Assembly: GCA_040905025.1 (NCBI GenBank)
Contig: JBBDSJ010000045.1
Coordinates: forward strand, 1 to 43,166
DNA from: JBBDSJ01 sp040905025
GTDB taxonomy: Bacteria; Pseudomonadota; Gammaproteobacteria; Methylohalomonadales; Methylohalomonadaceae
DNA length: 43,166 nucleotides
Direction of reading: 5' to 3'
The notes beneath the pieces were generated by a model. The model was not told the DNA's origin. It ran no database searches and worked only from the letters and a program-made list of their open reading frames with translations. This document shows positions 33,639 to 42,305 of this stretch, piece by piece. The position numbers and the translations under genes are program-made. Positions within the stretch are counted from its first letter, which is position 1. Every line of letters begins with the position of its first letter.

Positions 33639-34379
33639 ATGAACGACGATCAATTATTACGCTACAGCCGCCAGATGATGCTGCCCGAGATCGACGCCCG
33701 GGGTCAGCAACGTTTGCAAGCCGCACGCGTTTTGATCATCGGCACCGGCGGTCTCGGCTGCGCCGCGTCACAGTACCTGGCCGCAGGTGGTGCCGGTCAT
33801 ATCACACTGGTTGATTTTGACGACATCGATCTCTCCAACCTGCAACGCCAAATCCTGTTCACAACAGCAGACATCGGCAGACCCAAGGTCGAAGTCGCGC
33901 GCGCACGCCTGCTCGCTATCAATCCGGAAATCACCATAGAAACTTTGCCGGAACAACTCGACGACGATGCATTAAAACAGCAAGTCGACAACGCCGATCT
34001 GGTACTCGACTGTTGCGACAACTTTGCCACCCGCTTTGCCATCAATGCCGCCAGCGTTGCAACCAAAACGCCTCTGGTCTCGGCTGCGGCTATACGCTTC
34101 GAAGCACAAATCAGCGTATTTGATCCGCGCGTTGCCGACTGCCCCTGCTATCGTTGTCTATACAGCGACGAAGCTGCCGTTGCCGAGACCTGCACAGCCA
34201 ATGGCGTAATCGCGCCGCTGCTCGGCATCATCGGCAGCATGCAGGCGTTTGAAGCGATGAAGCTGATAATGAACATCGGTGACCCACTCACCGGTCGCCT
34301 GCTGTTATTTGACGGACTGGCCATGGAGTGGCACAGCGCCCAACTGCCAAAAGATCCGGATTGCCCGGTCTGTAGTTAA
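33639..34379 (+). CDS. moeB: MoeB/ThiF-type adenylyltransferase
   Basis: This is an E1-like enzyme of 246 residues that adenylates the C-terminal Gly-Gly of a sulfur carrier (MoaD or ThiS). Visible are YSRQMMLPEI, the ATP motif GTGGLG at 35-40, DFDDIDLSNLQRQILF, the catalytic Asp region DCCDNFATRF, and zinc-binding pairs CPCYRC and CPVC. No rhodanese domain is present. The hemA-prfA-prmC-moeB order favours moeB; thiF cannot be excluded by motifs alone. The tandem repeat block immediately upstream separates it from prmC. Confidence 0.9.
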   Translation: MNDDQLLRYSRQMMLPEIDARGQQRLQAARVLIIGTGGLGCAASQYLAAGGAGHITLVDFDDIDLSNLQRQILFTTADIGRPKVEVARARLLAINPEITIETLPEQLDDDALKQQVDNADLVLDCCDNFATRFAINAASVATKTPLVSAAAIRFEAQISVFDPRVADCPCYRCLYSDEAAVAETCTANGVIAPLLGIIGSMQAFEAMKLIMNIGDPLTGRLLLFDGLAMEWHSAQLPKDPDCPVCS

Positions 34380-34407
34380 GTAAGACCCCCACAGTCATTA
34401 GCAGCCA

Positions 34408-34815
34408 CTAGAACCGGTCATTGCCAGTGATGCCGAGATTGTTGATCCTGGTTTTACCAAGGATCTTCAATAGCAGATTGCGACACGCTTTCAGTATCGG
34501 ATAGACAATCCGCGCCGCGGCTCTGGAGCGAAAAGTCCAATACGCCATCCGGTTGAACAGGCCCCGGTTGGTACCCATGAGCGCAAGCACATGTATCGCA
34601 TCCGGGCCGTAGTAGAGTTCCGAACCGACTTTCACCACCATACCCTGATCGATATCCAGACCGTGCGCCGTTATCTCGTCCAAGACTGGACCGCCATCTC
34701 TTGCGTCGATTAACACAAGCTCGCCCGCCGTCGCACGAATGCGCACCATGTTGCAGTAGTAATTACACGCGGGGCATTGTTTATCGTAGACCACCATTAC
34801 CTGGTCGTCGCTCAT
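34408..34815 (-). CDS. DCC family thiol-disulfide oxidoreductase-like protein (DUF393)
   Basis: The 135-residue protein begins with MVVYDKQCPACNYYC; the C-x-x-C at 14-17 follows the Asp-x-x-C pattern that names the DCC family. Later YYGPDAIHVLALMG and AYWTFRSRAAARIVYPIL fit DUF393. The family is predicted to have a thioredoxin-like fold, but the partner is unknown. I chose the ATG at 34815, preceded by AGGTGG at a 5-base spacing; a GTG three codons earlier overlaps that site. It is convergent with moeB. Confidence 0.85.
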   Translation of the reverse strand: MSDDQVMVVYDKQCPACNYYCNMVRIRATAGELVLIDARDGGPVLDEITAHGLDIDQGMVVKVGSELYYGPDAIHVLALMGTNRGLFNRMAYWTFRSRAAARIVYPILKACRNLLLKILGKTRINNLGITGNDRF

Positions 34816-35116
34816 TTGTACCACCTAAAGTCCAGCAACAAAAAAGCAGAAAGATTCCGGAGCAATTTAATTTTAGCTGCTTGCAGGTTGTCTGTAAGAT
34901 TTATGAGAAGACTACCCAACGACCAGTCAAGTTTAAACCACTCTGATACCATTAAAACCGTAGAATCAGGAATAGAGACGAAGCCGCAACGGAATAGCTG
35001 TCACCGTGCCTGGCCTTGTTGGCCCTGTCAGAGGTAAGGACGGTGTCTACAGTTTTCGTTAAAATGGCGAGATTGCGGATGCCTGCCAATATTTCTTTAA
35101 ACGAGTATTGCCTACT

Positions 35117-36403
35117 ATGAATCCACTGAGTGATTTCCTCGGCACGGGGAATCAGGATCTGTTCATGCTCGGCATTGCCCTGTCCCTGGGAGCTCTAATC
35201 GGCCTGCAGCGGGGCTGGCATTACCGGGACAAAGCATCCGGCGAGCGAGTCGCGGGGATCCGCACCTATGCCCTAATCGGATTGCTGGGAGGACTCTCCG
35301 TGTTGCTGGGGCGTGAAGTGGGCAACTGGTTGCCGGCGATCCTGCTGGTCATGGTAGCACTGGCAGGTATTGCCGGGTTCTTGATCCGCAACCGGCAAGA
35401 ACGGGATTTCAGTATCACCGGCTGGGTGGGCCTGATGCTGACATTCTGCTTTGGTGCGCTGGCGGTAGCCGGGCAGCCGGTGATCGCCGCCGCCGCCGCA
35501 GTAGTCACCGCATTGATTCTGGACAACAAGGAGTCCACTCACCGTTTCCTGGAGACCCTGAAAAAGCATGAGCTGGATGCAGGACTCAGGCTGCTGCTCA
35601 TTTCCGTGGTAATGCTGCCGCTGTTACCGGATCAGGGCTATGGCCCCGGCAATGTCCTCAATCCCCGGGAAATCTGGTGGCTGGTCGTGCTCATCGCCGG
35701 GATCGGTTTCATCGGCTATTTTGCGATGCGCTTCGGCGGAGCGGCCCGGGGCATTTTGTTCACCAGCTTGTTCGCCGGACTAAGTTCCTCCACCGCGCTG
35801 ACTCTGCATTTTTCCCGCCTCTCACGCCAGCCAAAATCGAACAAGTTGGGGCCTCTGCTGGCCGCCGGCATTCTTATCGCCTGCGGTACCATGTTCCCCC
35901 GCGTCCTTCTTTACGCGGCACTGATTCATCCGCCGCTGTTATCGGTGCTGGTAATACCGGTCGTTATCATGGGGGGTCTTCTTTACGGGGCCGCAGCGTG
36001 GATATGGTGGCAGCATCCCGATTCAGGAAACGTAAGCCAGCCCAAGGGGCAGAATCCGTTGGAACTGCGCGCTGCCCTGATCTTCGGCGGGTTACTGGTA
36101 GCTATTCTACTGATGGGGGAATGGCTGCAGGACCGCATAGGCGATGCAGGCGTGTTCCTGCTGGCGGCCGTTTCGGGTCTGACGGATGTCGACGCAATTA
36201 CCTTGTCCCTCACCCGCATGGCCCGGGAGGACTTGGCCGCAACCACTGCGGTAACGGCAATCGTCATCGCCGCCATGATCAATAACCTGGTCAAGGCCGG
36301 TCTGGCACTCGGCATCGGTACACGCGAAGTGGGTATACGGGTGCTGGTACCAATGCTGCTGTCACTGTCGGCGGGCCTGGCGGTAGTCTTGTTGGCGATC
36401 TGA
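35117..36403 (+). CDS. MgtC/SapB-type membrane protein with DUF4010 domain
   Basis: The 428-residue integral membrane protein has about eleven hydrophobic segments. The N-terminal part (about 15-150) carries LSLGALIGLQRGW and GIRTYALIGLLGGLSVL, the signature of the MgtC/SapB family (Arg and Tyr after a Gly-rich helix). The C-terminal part, with GLSSSTALTLHFSR and GLTDVDAITLSLTR, matches DUF4010. A role in metal ion handling has been proposed for related proteins but is unproven. The start is the ATG at 35117; a TTG three codons earlier is possible. The 301 bases upstream show no feature. Confidence 0.85.
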   Translation: MNPLSDFLGTGNQDLFMLGIALSLGALIGLQRGWHYRDKASGERVAGIRTYALIGLLGGLSVLLGREVGNWLPAILLVMVALAGIAGFLIRNRQERDFSITGWVGLMLTFCFGALAVAGQPVIAAAAAVVTALILDNKESTHRFLETLKKHELDAGLRLLLISVVMLPLLPDQGYGPGNVLNPREIWWLVVLIAGIGFIGYFAMRFGGAARGILFTSLFAGLSSSTALTLHFSRLSRQPKSNKLGPLLAAGILIACGTMFPRVLLYAALIHPPLLSVLVIPVVIMGGLLYGAAAWIWWQHPDSGNVSQPKGQNPLELRAALIFGGLLVAILLMGEWLQDRIGDAGVFLLAAVSGLTDVDAITLSLTRMAREDLAATTAVTAIVIAAMINNLVKAGLALGIGTREVGIRVLVPMLLSLSAGLAVVLLAI

Positions 36404-36459
36404 AACACGAAAATCATGCACAGCCATTGAAACAGGATCGCAAAAAATCATTGAAGGGG

Positions 36460-37398
36460 TCATGCAAACGTTCCTGACAGTCGTACACGCTGGTCTTGCA
36501 GCTTGCCAAGATAATCATCCCGCTCGGCGAGCCAATTGCGCCACTGCCGTTGAAGTTCCTGATCTTGCCAGCCGGACAAGGCAATGATCGGATCGCGAGC
36601 GTTGGCAAAAGCTTTGGTGATGGCTTTGGCCTGTTTGCCGGGTAACAATGCAATTTCCGCCAACTCGCGATCGATTACCCAACCGGCGAATTCAGGCAGA
36701 TGGCTGCGAAATATCTGGATGTCGTGGAGATCACCCAGTATATCCTGCACCGCTTTGCACCACTCAATCAGCTCACTCGCATTTTCAAGCGCGCTGGTGA
36801 AAGGTTCGAGCAGATATCGCAAATATTTGATCTCGATGCGTGCGGGATGAACGTTTTCCATTCCTGCACGCATAAGTTGATCGATCTGAACAATGCGCTG
36901 TTCAACAGCCTTATCCAGCCATTGGCCTAAATCAACACCATTTTTATGTTTGGCCCCGGGTTCAAGCCCCGGCTTTTCAGAAAAGCTCAACTCCGTGGTC
37001 TGCTCATAGGCCTGCTTGCCATACTCGATCAGGCTGTCCAAAGCAGGCATGTCTTCAATCTGTTCTTGCGCCACTGACAACCAGGCGAGCGGTACTTCGT
37101 GATCACGCAACGGGTTGCTGGCCTTGGTCAACGCCTTGAGCCGTTTGCGAGCGCGTTTGTTGGTTTTGACTTCATCGCGTGCCAGTTTTACCCATACCCG
37201 CAATCGGCGCAGATCGACGCGCAGATCATGCAATGCCTCGGGGTCATCTTTTGCGGTCAGGTAATGCGACCAGGCGGCGTGGAATACCGCCTCTTTCTTC
37301 CTGATAACCTCTGCCAGCATCTGTCCGGCCGGTTGCCGCCAGATATTCTTGCTGTCCGCGATCGTCTCGATCTGTATCTTTCTTACTTTATTACTCAT
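36460..37398 (-). CDS. CHAD domain protein
   Basis: The 312-residue helical protein shows the conserved CHAD pattern: HDLRVDLRRLRVWVKL (basic helix), a second repeat HPARIEIKYLRYLLEPF, and LGDLHDIQIFRSHL. CHAD domains bind inorganic polyphosphate through their Arg/Lys/His-rich surface. They are often found with CYTH phosphatases or polyphosphate kinases, but neither is present here. The protein is a stand-alone CHAD and probably cytoplasmic, since no signal is seen. It is convergent with the MgtC-type gene. Confidence 0.88.
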   Translation of the reverse strand: MSNKVRKIQIETIADSKNIWRQPAGQMLAEVIRKKEAVFHAAWSHYLTAKDDPEALHDLRVDLRRLRVWVKLARDEVKTNKRARKRLKALTKASNPLRDHEVPLAWLSVAQEQIEDMPALDSLIEYGKQAYEQTTELSFSEKPGLEPGAKHKNGVDLGQWLDKAVEQRIVQIDQLMRAGMENVHPARIEIKYLRYLLEPFTSALENASELIEWCKAVQDILGDLHDIQIFRSHLPEFAGWVIDRELAEIALLPGKQAKAITKAFANARDPIIALSGWQDQELQRQWRNWLAERDDYLGKLQDQRVRLSGTFA

Positions 37399-37502
37399 AC
37401 CAAACCCTTATGGTATCAAGGCTGTATGGATACCCATTAATATCTAAAATATCTAAAAAGTTGGTGCCTATGTAACCAGACGAAAAGAGCGCAGCATCAG
37501 CT

Positions 37503-38345
37503 TCACACCTCAACCGGCTCATGATGCAGGTGCTCCCAGGTTTGTACCATCTGCTTCTTTGTGCTCCCCCAGCGATATCCACCCAAGGCACCGCTCTGCC
37601 GGATAACACGGTGGCACGGAATCAGCAAGGCAACAGGGTTGGCACCAACCGCATTACCCACTGCTCTTGATGCTTTCGGATAACCCAATGCGCCGGCAAT
37701 TTGAGAATAGCTGGCCAACTTGCCAGGCGGGATTCTCAGCAGTGCCCGCCATACCGCCACCTGGAAATTAGTGCCCACCACATGCAGCGACAAGGGACCA
37801 CGCTGCCAGTCCGGTTGCTCACTGAACAGCGCATCAATTACGTAACGCGTGGATTGATCGTTACTTGTCAATAAGCCCATAGGCCAGTCTTTGTGTAGCC
37901 CGGCGAGCGGTTCATCAGCGCTTGTATAGTCAACAAACCCCAGTCGGCAAATTCCACGTTGCGTAGTAGCTACAAACACCTGACCCAACGGAGTTTGATG
38001 ATATCCGTATTCAATAACAACACCATGGCCGTTGCGCTTATACTCGCCGGGTGTAACCGCCTCCAACTGGACAAAATGATCATGCAAGCGTGAACTACCA
38101 CTTAAGCCTATGTTATGCGATGTATCCAGCAATGCATGTGCCTGTTTCAGCATTCGCTTGCCTCGCTCCAGTGTGAGCGCCTGCAAAAAACGTTTGGGCG
38201 TAGTTCCTGCCCATCGGCAAAACACTCGCTGAAAGTGAAACGGGCTGAGGTGAACATGCGCAGCCACCTCCTCCAGCGTCGGCTGCCCGGACACATGCTC
38301 TGACATATAGGTCATTGCTTTTTCAATACGGCTATAGTCAGACAT
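37503..38345 (-). CDS. Ada-like AraC regulator fused to O6-methylguanine-DNA methyltransferase
   Basis: From the ATG at 38345 (AAGGAC upstream at a 7-base spacing) the protein has 280 residues. An AraC-type helix-turn-helix domain occupies about 5-95 (TLEEVAAHVHLSPFHFQRVF). A methyltransferase domain occupies about 115-275, with acceptor Cys244 in IPCHRVIRQSGALGGYRWG. The Cys-rich N-terminal phosphotriester domain of E. coli Ada (AdaA zinc site) is absent. The protein can thus repair O6-alkylguanine, but the usual Cys38 methylation switch for activation is missing. How it would sense damage, if it regulates, is open. Confidence 0.92.
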   Translation of the reverse strand: MSDYSRIEKAMTYMSEHVSGQPTLEEVAAHVHLSPFHFQRVFCRWAGTTPKRFLQALTLERGKRMLKQAHALLDTSHNIGLSGSSRLHDHFVQLEAVTPGEYKRNGHGVVIEYGYHQTPLGQVFVATTQRGICRLGFVDYTSADEPLAGLHKDWPMGLLTSNDQSTRYVIDALFSEQPDWQRGPLSLHVVGTNFQVAVWRALLRIPPGKLASYSQIAGALGYPKASRAVGNAVGANPVALLIPCHRVIRQSGALGGYRWGSTKKQMVQTWEHLHHEPVEV

Positions 38346-38589
38346 GACCGATGTCCTTAAAACACGGATAATTGATACGCCGCCATCTGCCAACAGAGCA
38401 GACCCGGCAGTAAAACCGGAAGCGTCACAGGCCGGACAGCGTTATGATTGACCACTTGAGCCCTGTTTCTAGTGTCCAGCCATCTGTCTGACCAGTAGCA
38501 AATTTAAGCGGCCGTGTTACTTTTATCGACCCGAATCTTGCTGCATTGTCCTGACGCTATAACGTCAAAGCTCGACAGACCAGTCAAAT

Positions 38590-40017
38590 TCACACACCAT
38601 CACGAATCACCAGTGCACGGATTTCTGTCATGTCTTCCATCGCATAGCGAACACCTTCGCGTCCGAGGCCACTGTCTTTAATACCGCCATAGGGCAGGTT
38701 GTCAACACGCCAAGACGGCATTTCGTTAATCAGCACACCGCCGGCCTCAATCTCATCCCATGCTTTGAATGCATGATCTATACGCGGGGTGAATACGCCG
38801 GCGTGAATACCGAAGTTACTGTCATTGACTCGCTCAATAGCATCGTCGAAGTTTTCAACGTATTCAATCAATGCAACCGGCCCGAAAGCTTCCTGCCGAT
38901 ACAGTCTTGCATCCCGGGGAACATCCGTGAGCAGAGTGGGATTCAGCATGGCGCCACTCCTGTCTCCGCCACAAATGATCCGCGCGCCGGCACTCACCGC
39001 GTCCTGTATCCATGTTTCCAGCCGCTTGGCCTCGTCCTCACTGATCATCGGGCCGATAAAGACATCCTCGTCGCTGGGGTCTCCGACCTTGAGGTTCAGC
39101 GTTGCCTGGGTCAGGGCGTCGATGAAATGGTCCCGTTCCGCTTTGTGAACGATGATACGTTGAACAGAAATACAACTTTGGCCAGACTGATAAAATGCAC
39201 CAGTGACGATGCGGCTAACAGCATCCTCAATGTTTGCACCTTGATCAACCACACACGCGGCGTTCCCGCCCAATTCCAGTACGACTTTCTTTTTTCCGGC
39301 CCGTTCTTTCAGTTTCCATCCGACCTTGGGCGAGCCGGTGAAGCTGAGCAGTTTGAAACGATCGTCGGTGGTGAAAGCATCGGCTTCCGAAACTTCGCAG
39401 GGTAGTATGGAAAAACTTCCCACGGGTAGATCGGTTTCGGCCAGGATCTCGCCAAGAATAATAGCGCTTACCGGCGTGCGGCTATCCGGTTTCAGTACAA
39501 ACGGACATCCGGCGGCAATCGCCGGTGCGATTTTATGAGCGATAAGGTTGAGCGGGAAATTAAACGGGGTAATAAAAGAGCAGGGGCCGATGGGAACCCG
39601 CTGGGTAAATCCGCGGTAGCCTTTGGATCGCGGGCTGATTTCCAGGTTCAAAGACTCGCCGGTCGATCGTACTGCCTCATCGGCAGCGATTTCAAAGGTA
39701 TCGATGAGGCGGCTGACCTCGCCGCGTGCATCTTTAATCGGTTTGCCGGCCTCGATGCACAGGATATCAGCCATCTCATCTGTGCGTTCGTGAAAGCGGC
39801 GGATACAATGCCGCAGGATGGCTTGGCGCTCAAACGGGGCAAGTTTACGCAGCGCCGGCGCTGATGCCACTGCCGCCGTGATCGCTTGATCAATTACTGA
39901 CGCATCCGCCTGGGCAACATGCGTAACCACTTCACCGGTATACTTATTCGTTACCGCAATATCCTGATTGGGTGCTTCTGCTTGATTGGCCAGATAGTAG
40001 GGATAGGTTGTCTTCAT
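38590..40017 (-). CDS. NAD(P)-dependent aldehyde dehydrogenase
   Basis: The 475-residue protein of the ALDH superfamily has PIGPCSFITPFNFPLNLIAHK (Asn of the oxyanion hole), LSFTGSPKVGWKLKE (NAD fold), general-base Glu248 in ELGGNAACVV and nucleophile Cys282 in GQSCISVQR. Overall it resembles the lactaldehyde / phosphonoacetaldehyde / GapN-like branch rather than betaine aldehyde or succinate semialdehyde dehydrogenases. The true substrate is unknown. It starts 7 bases after the stop of the acetolactate synthase-like gene, so the two form an operon and probably act on linked substrates. Confidence 0.92.
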   Translation of the reverse strand: MKTTYPYYLANQAEAPNQDIAVTNKYTGEVVTHVAQADASVIDQAITAAVASAPALRKLAPFERQAILRHCIRRFHERTDEMADILCIEAGKPIKDARGEVSRLIDTFEIAADEAVRSTGESLNLEISPRSKGYRGFTQRVPIGPCSFITPFNFPLNLIAHKIAPAIAAGCPFVLKPDSRTPVSAIILGEILAETDLPVGSFSILPCEVSEADAFTTDDRFKLLSFTGSPKVGWKLKERAGKKKVVLELGGNAACVVDQGANIEDAVSRIVTGAFYQSGQSCISVQRIIVHKAERDHFIDALTQATLNLKVGDPSDEDVFIGPMISEDEAKRLETWIQDAVSAGARIICGGDRSGAMLNPTLLTDVPRDARLYRQEAFGPVALIEYVENFDDAIERVNDSNFGIHAGVFTPRIDHAFKAWDEIEAGGVLINEMPSWRVDNLPYGGIKDSGLGREGVRYAMEDMTEIRALVIRDGV

Positions 40018-40024
40018 GCTTTTC

Positions 40025-41680
40025 TCACGGGTTTAGTAGTTTCGCGCTTTCACGTGGAATATTTTCGAAAAGCTCAACGCCGTTTTCGGAATAATCGACC
40101 GGAACTTCGATCACATGCACACCTCCTTTATTAAAGGCCTCCTCCAGGGTTGGGCCGAGTTCGTTCGCCGCACCAATGCGGTGTCCGTGTGCATGATAAC
40201 TCTCTGCGTACTTGACGAAATCCGGGTTGCTGAATTCCAGCCCGTAATCCGCAAAGCCCATATCCGCCTGTTTCCAACGGATCATGCCGTAGGCGTTATC
40301 GATCAGAATCAATACCACCAAATCCAGGCGCAGGCGGACTGCGGTCTCCAGTTCCTGAGAATTCATCATAAAGCCCCCGTCGCCGCAAATCGCCATCACG
40401 CGGCGATTCGGATGCACCATTTTGGCGGCCATCGCTGAAGGCAGCCCTGCGCCCATGCTGGCCAGCGCGTTGTCCAGAAGAACTGTATTGCCGTATCGCG
40501 CAGGATAGTTTCTTGCAAACCATATTTTATAAACGCCATTGTCCAGGGCGATGATGCCATCATCCGGCATATGCTTTCGAACAATCGTAACGAGATACTG
40601 CGGTAAAACAGGAAAGCGATCATCGTCTGCATGCCGCGTCATGTGCTCATGAAGTGCTTGAGCCGCAGCCTCGAAGCATGAAAAATCCCAGTGGTCCTGC
40701 GGCTCCAGCGCTTCGTTCAACTGCCAGATGCTGTTGGCAATATCTCCGATCATGCCAACTTGAGGGAAATAAACAGCATCTACATCGGCCGGAATGTAGT
40801 TCACGTGAATAACTTTCTGCTTTTCGCTGTTCATGAAAAAAGGTGGTTTCTCGACGACATCGTGGCCGACGTTGAGGATCAGATCGGACTTCGCAAGGGC
40901 GCGATGGGGGAAATCACCGTCTGACATGGCAACATTGCCCAGAAACAAACGATGGGTTTCATCGACAACACCTTTGCCCATTTGCGTCGTGACAAAAGGA
41001 ATCTGCTGTTTTTCGATAAATGCCCGCAGCATGTTCGAGCTGGTTTTACGATTGGCACCTGCTCCGACCAGAACGATGGGGCGATCCGCCTGTTTGAGCA
41101 TCGCTACCGCCTGTTCCAACGCTTTTGCTTCCAGGACAGGCCGCCGATATTGGCTGGGAGTGATCGGAACGGCCTCGACTTCTTCGCGCGCCACATCTTC
41201 GGGCAATTCGAGATGGACTGCACCTGGTCGTTCTTCCTCTGCACGCAAAAAGGCGTTCCGGACGCGAGCGGGAATACCGGCACCACTGACAATCTGACAT
41301 GTCAGCTTGGTAATCGGATCCATCATATCTACAACATCGATTATTTGAAATTGTCCCTGCTTGCTCGTGTGAATCGGTTTCTGGCCGGTAATCATCAGCA
41401 TCGGCATCGCACCCAGTTGGGCATAGGCGGCTGCCGTGACCAGGTTGGTCGCTCCCGGTCCGAGTGTCGAAAGACAAACTCCGGTTTTGCCAGTCAATCG
41501 CCCATACGTTGCCGCCATGAACCCCGCGCTCTGTTCATGGCGGGTCAGAATCAGCTTGATTGTAGAGCGGGACAGCGAGTCCAGGAAATCCAGGTTCTCT
41601 TCACCGGGAATCCCAAAGATGTATTCCACGCCTTCGTTTTCAAGGCACTCGACAAAAAGGTCAGACGCTTTTTTCTTCAT
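40025..41680 (-). CDS. Acetolactate synthase large subunit-like ThDP enzyme
   Basis: The 551-residue thiamine diphosphate enzyme has FGIPGEENLDFLDSL, catalytic Glu49 in TRHEQSAGFMAATYGR, a central domain from about 190, and the ThDP motif ICGDGGFMMNSQELETAVRL ending in DNAYGMI. This matches the acetolactate synthase/pyruvate oxidase family. No regulatory small subunit (IlvN) gene is adjacent, as in the catabolic AlsS type. The partner gene encodes an aldehyde dehydrogenase, an association not expected for valine biosynthesis, so carboligation or decarboxylation of another 2-oxo acid is possible. The start is an ATG before three Lys codons; the Shine-Dalgarno is weak. Confidence 0.88.
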   Translation of the reverse strand: MKKKASDLFVECLENEGVEYIFGIPGEENLDFLDSLSRSTIKLILTRHEQSAGFMAATYGRLTGKTGVCLSTLGPGATNLVTAAAYAQLGAMPMLMITGQKPIHTSKQGQFQIIDVVDMMDPITKLTCQIVSGAGIPARVRNAFLRAEEERPGAVHLELPEDVAREEVEAVPITPSQYRRPVLEAKALEQAVAMLKQADRPIVLVGAGANRKTSSNMLRAFIEKQQIPFVTTQMGKGVVDETHRLFLGNVAMSDGDFPHRALAKSDLILNVGHDVVEKPPFFMNSEKQKVIHVNYIPADVDAVYFPQVGMIGDIANSIWQLNEALEPQDHWDFSCFEAAAQALHEHMTRHADDDRFPVLPQYLVTIVRKHMPDDGIIALDNGVYKIWFARNYPARYGNTVLLDNALASMGAGLPSAMAAKMVHPNRRVMAICGDGGFMMNSQELETAVRLRLDLVVLILIDNAYGMIRWKQADMGFADYGLEFSNPDFVKYAESYHAHGHRIGAANELGPTLEEAFNKGGVHVIEVPVDYSENGVELFENIPRESAKLLNP

Positions 41681-41769
41681 CAGATTTTACAATCAAGTTG
41701 ATATCATTCAGGTGGGAATGCTATTTCACCGGGGCAACCAGTATACTCTTCATAGTTTCCGCCTAGAAA

Positions 41770-41907
41770 TCACTCCATACGATCGCCCTCAATTTGCGTT
41801 GCACCTAAATACTTATTCCGATCATCGTCGGTTCCGGTAATTCGCGTGTAAAAAATAGCAACAATCACCCGTGCGCTGCGAACCGTAATCGAATCCAATT
41901 GAGGCAT
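41770..41907 (-). CDS. Possible small ORF upstream of the acetolactate synthase-like gene
   Basis: A 45-codon frame starts at an ATG preceded by GGAGGAG at a 9-base spacing and ends 89 bases before the acetolactate synthase-like start. The peptide begins MPQLDSITVRSARVIVAIFY. It could be a short leader peptide, a small protein, or a chance frame. An alternative ATG in another frame at a 5-base spacing gives only 24 codons. No homology is recognised. The rest of the 376-base gap holds the attC-like site and the toxin-antitoxin promoter. Confidence 0.2.
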   Translation of the reverse strand: MPQLDSITVRSARVIVAIFYTRITGTDDDRNKYLGATQIEGDRME

Positions 41908-41935
41908 TCATTGCATCTCCTCCGATTCTTGTGAC

Positions 41936-41993
41936 GTATAACGCCCGTATTCACGGGCCAGCGCAGCTGGTCGCGTGCAATTGATTGTTATGG
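41936..41993 (+). other. attC-like integron recombination site
   Basis: The 58-base sequence has the layout of a cassette recombination site. Left core GTATAAC (41936-41942) pairs with right core GTTATGG (41987-41993) at 6 of 7 positions. After spacers of 6 and 5 bases, ATTCACG pairs with CGTGCAAT leaving one unpaired base, as expected for the extrahelical base that sets orientation. The middle forms a GGCCAGC/GCTGGTC stem. The cassette boundary would be after the G at 41987. No integrase gene is in the window. Confidence 0.65.
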
Positions 41994-41994
41994 C

Positions 41995-42023
41995 TTTACA
42001 AGACCATTTAACAGGTCTATTAT
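41995..42023 (+). promoter_or_regulatory. Promoter with internal palindrome for the toxin-antitoxin cassette
   Basis: TTTACA (41995-42000) and TATTAT (42018-42023) are separated by 17 bases, each one mismatch from the sigma-70 consensus. The spacer carries the inverted repeat AGACC-N8-GGTCT (42001-42018), a plausible operator for the antitoxin. The antitoxin ATG follows 33 bases later. Confidence 0.6.
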
Positions 42024-42056
42024 TCAGTCTCAAGCTAGTTAAACTAAGGTATCTCC

Positions 42057-42305
42057 ATGACGCATCAAATCTTTACTGACGTGGCTGCCAGCATCTCCGA
42101 ACTGAAAGCCAACCCCATGAAGGTCGTTGCCAGCGGTGAAGGCATGCCCATTGCAGTGCTTAACAGAAATGAGCCTGCATTTTATTGTATCCCCGCCAAA
42201 GCCTATGAAGCTATGATGGACCTTATAGAAGATAAAGAGCTGCTGGAAATTGCCAGGAGCCGCATGGACGAAGAAAGCATAAAAGTTAACCTGGATGACC
42301 TATGA
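42057..42305 (+). CDS. Phd/YefM family antitoxin
   Basis: The 82-residue protein has the N-terminal DNA-binding fold of Phd/YefM/StbD antitoxins (FTDVAASISELKANPMKVV, then GMPIAVLNRNEPAFYCIPAKAYEAMMDLIED). A flexible C-terminal tail follows (IARSRMDEESIKVNLDDL) that would wrap and neutralise the toxin. AAGG lies 7 bases before the ATG. It overlaps the toxin gene by 11 bases, so the pair is translationally coupled. Antitoxin, alone or with toxin, probably represses the promoter just upstream. Confidence 0.92.
   Translation: MTHQIFTDVAASISELKANPMKVVASGEGMPIAVLNRNEPAFYCIPAKAYEAMMDLIEDKELLEIARSRMDEESIKVNLDDL

Noticed and set aside
38346..38589. Possible regulatory sites between the aldehyde dehydrogenase and Ada-like genes
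   Set aside because: Only a small imperfect palindrome (GACG..CGTC near 38551) was seen; no Ada box or promoter of convincing quality.
40952..41701. 249-codon plus-strand ORF opposite the acetolactate synthase-like gene
   Set aside because: The antisense frame has no domain, while the minus strand has a complete ThDP enzyme with all motifs.
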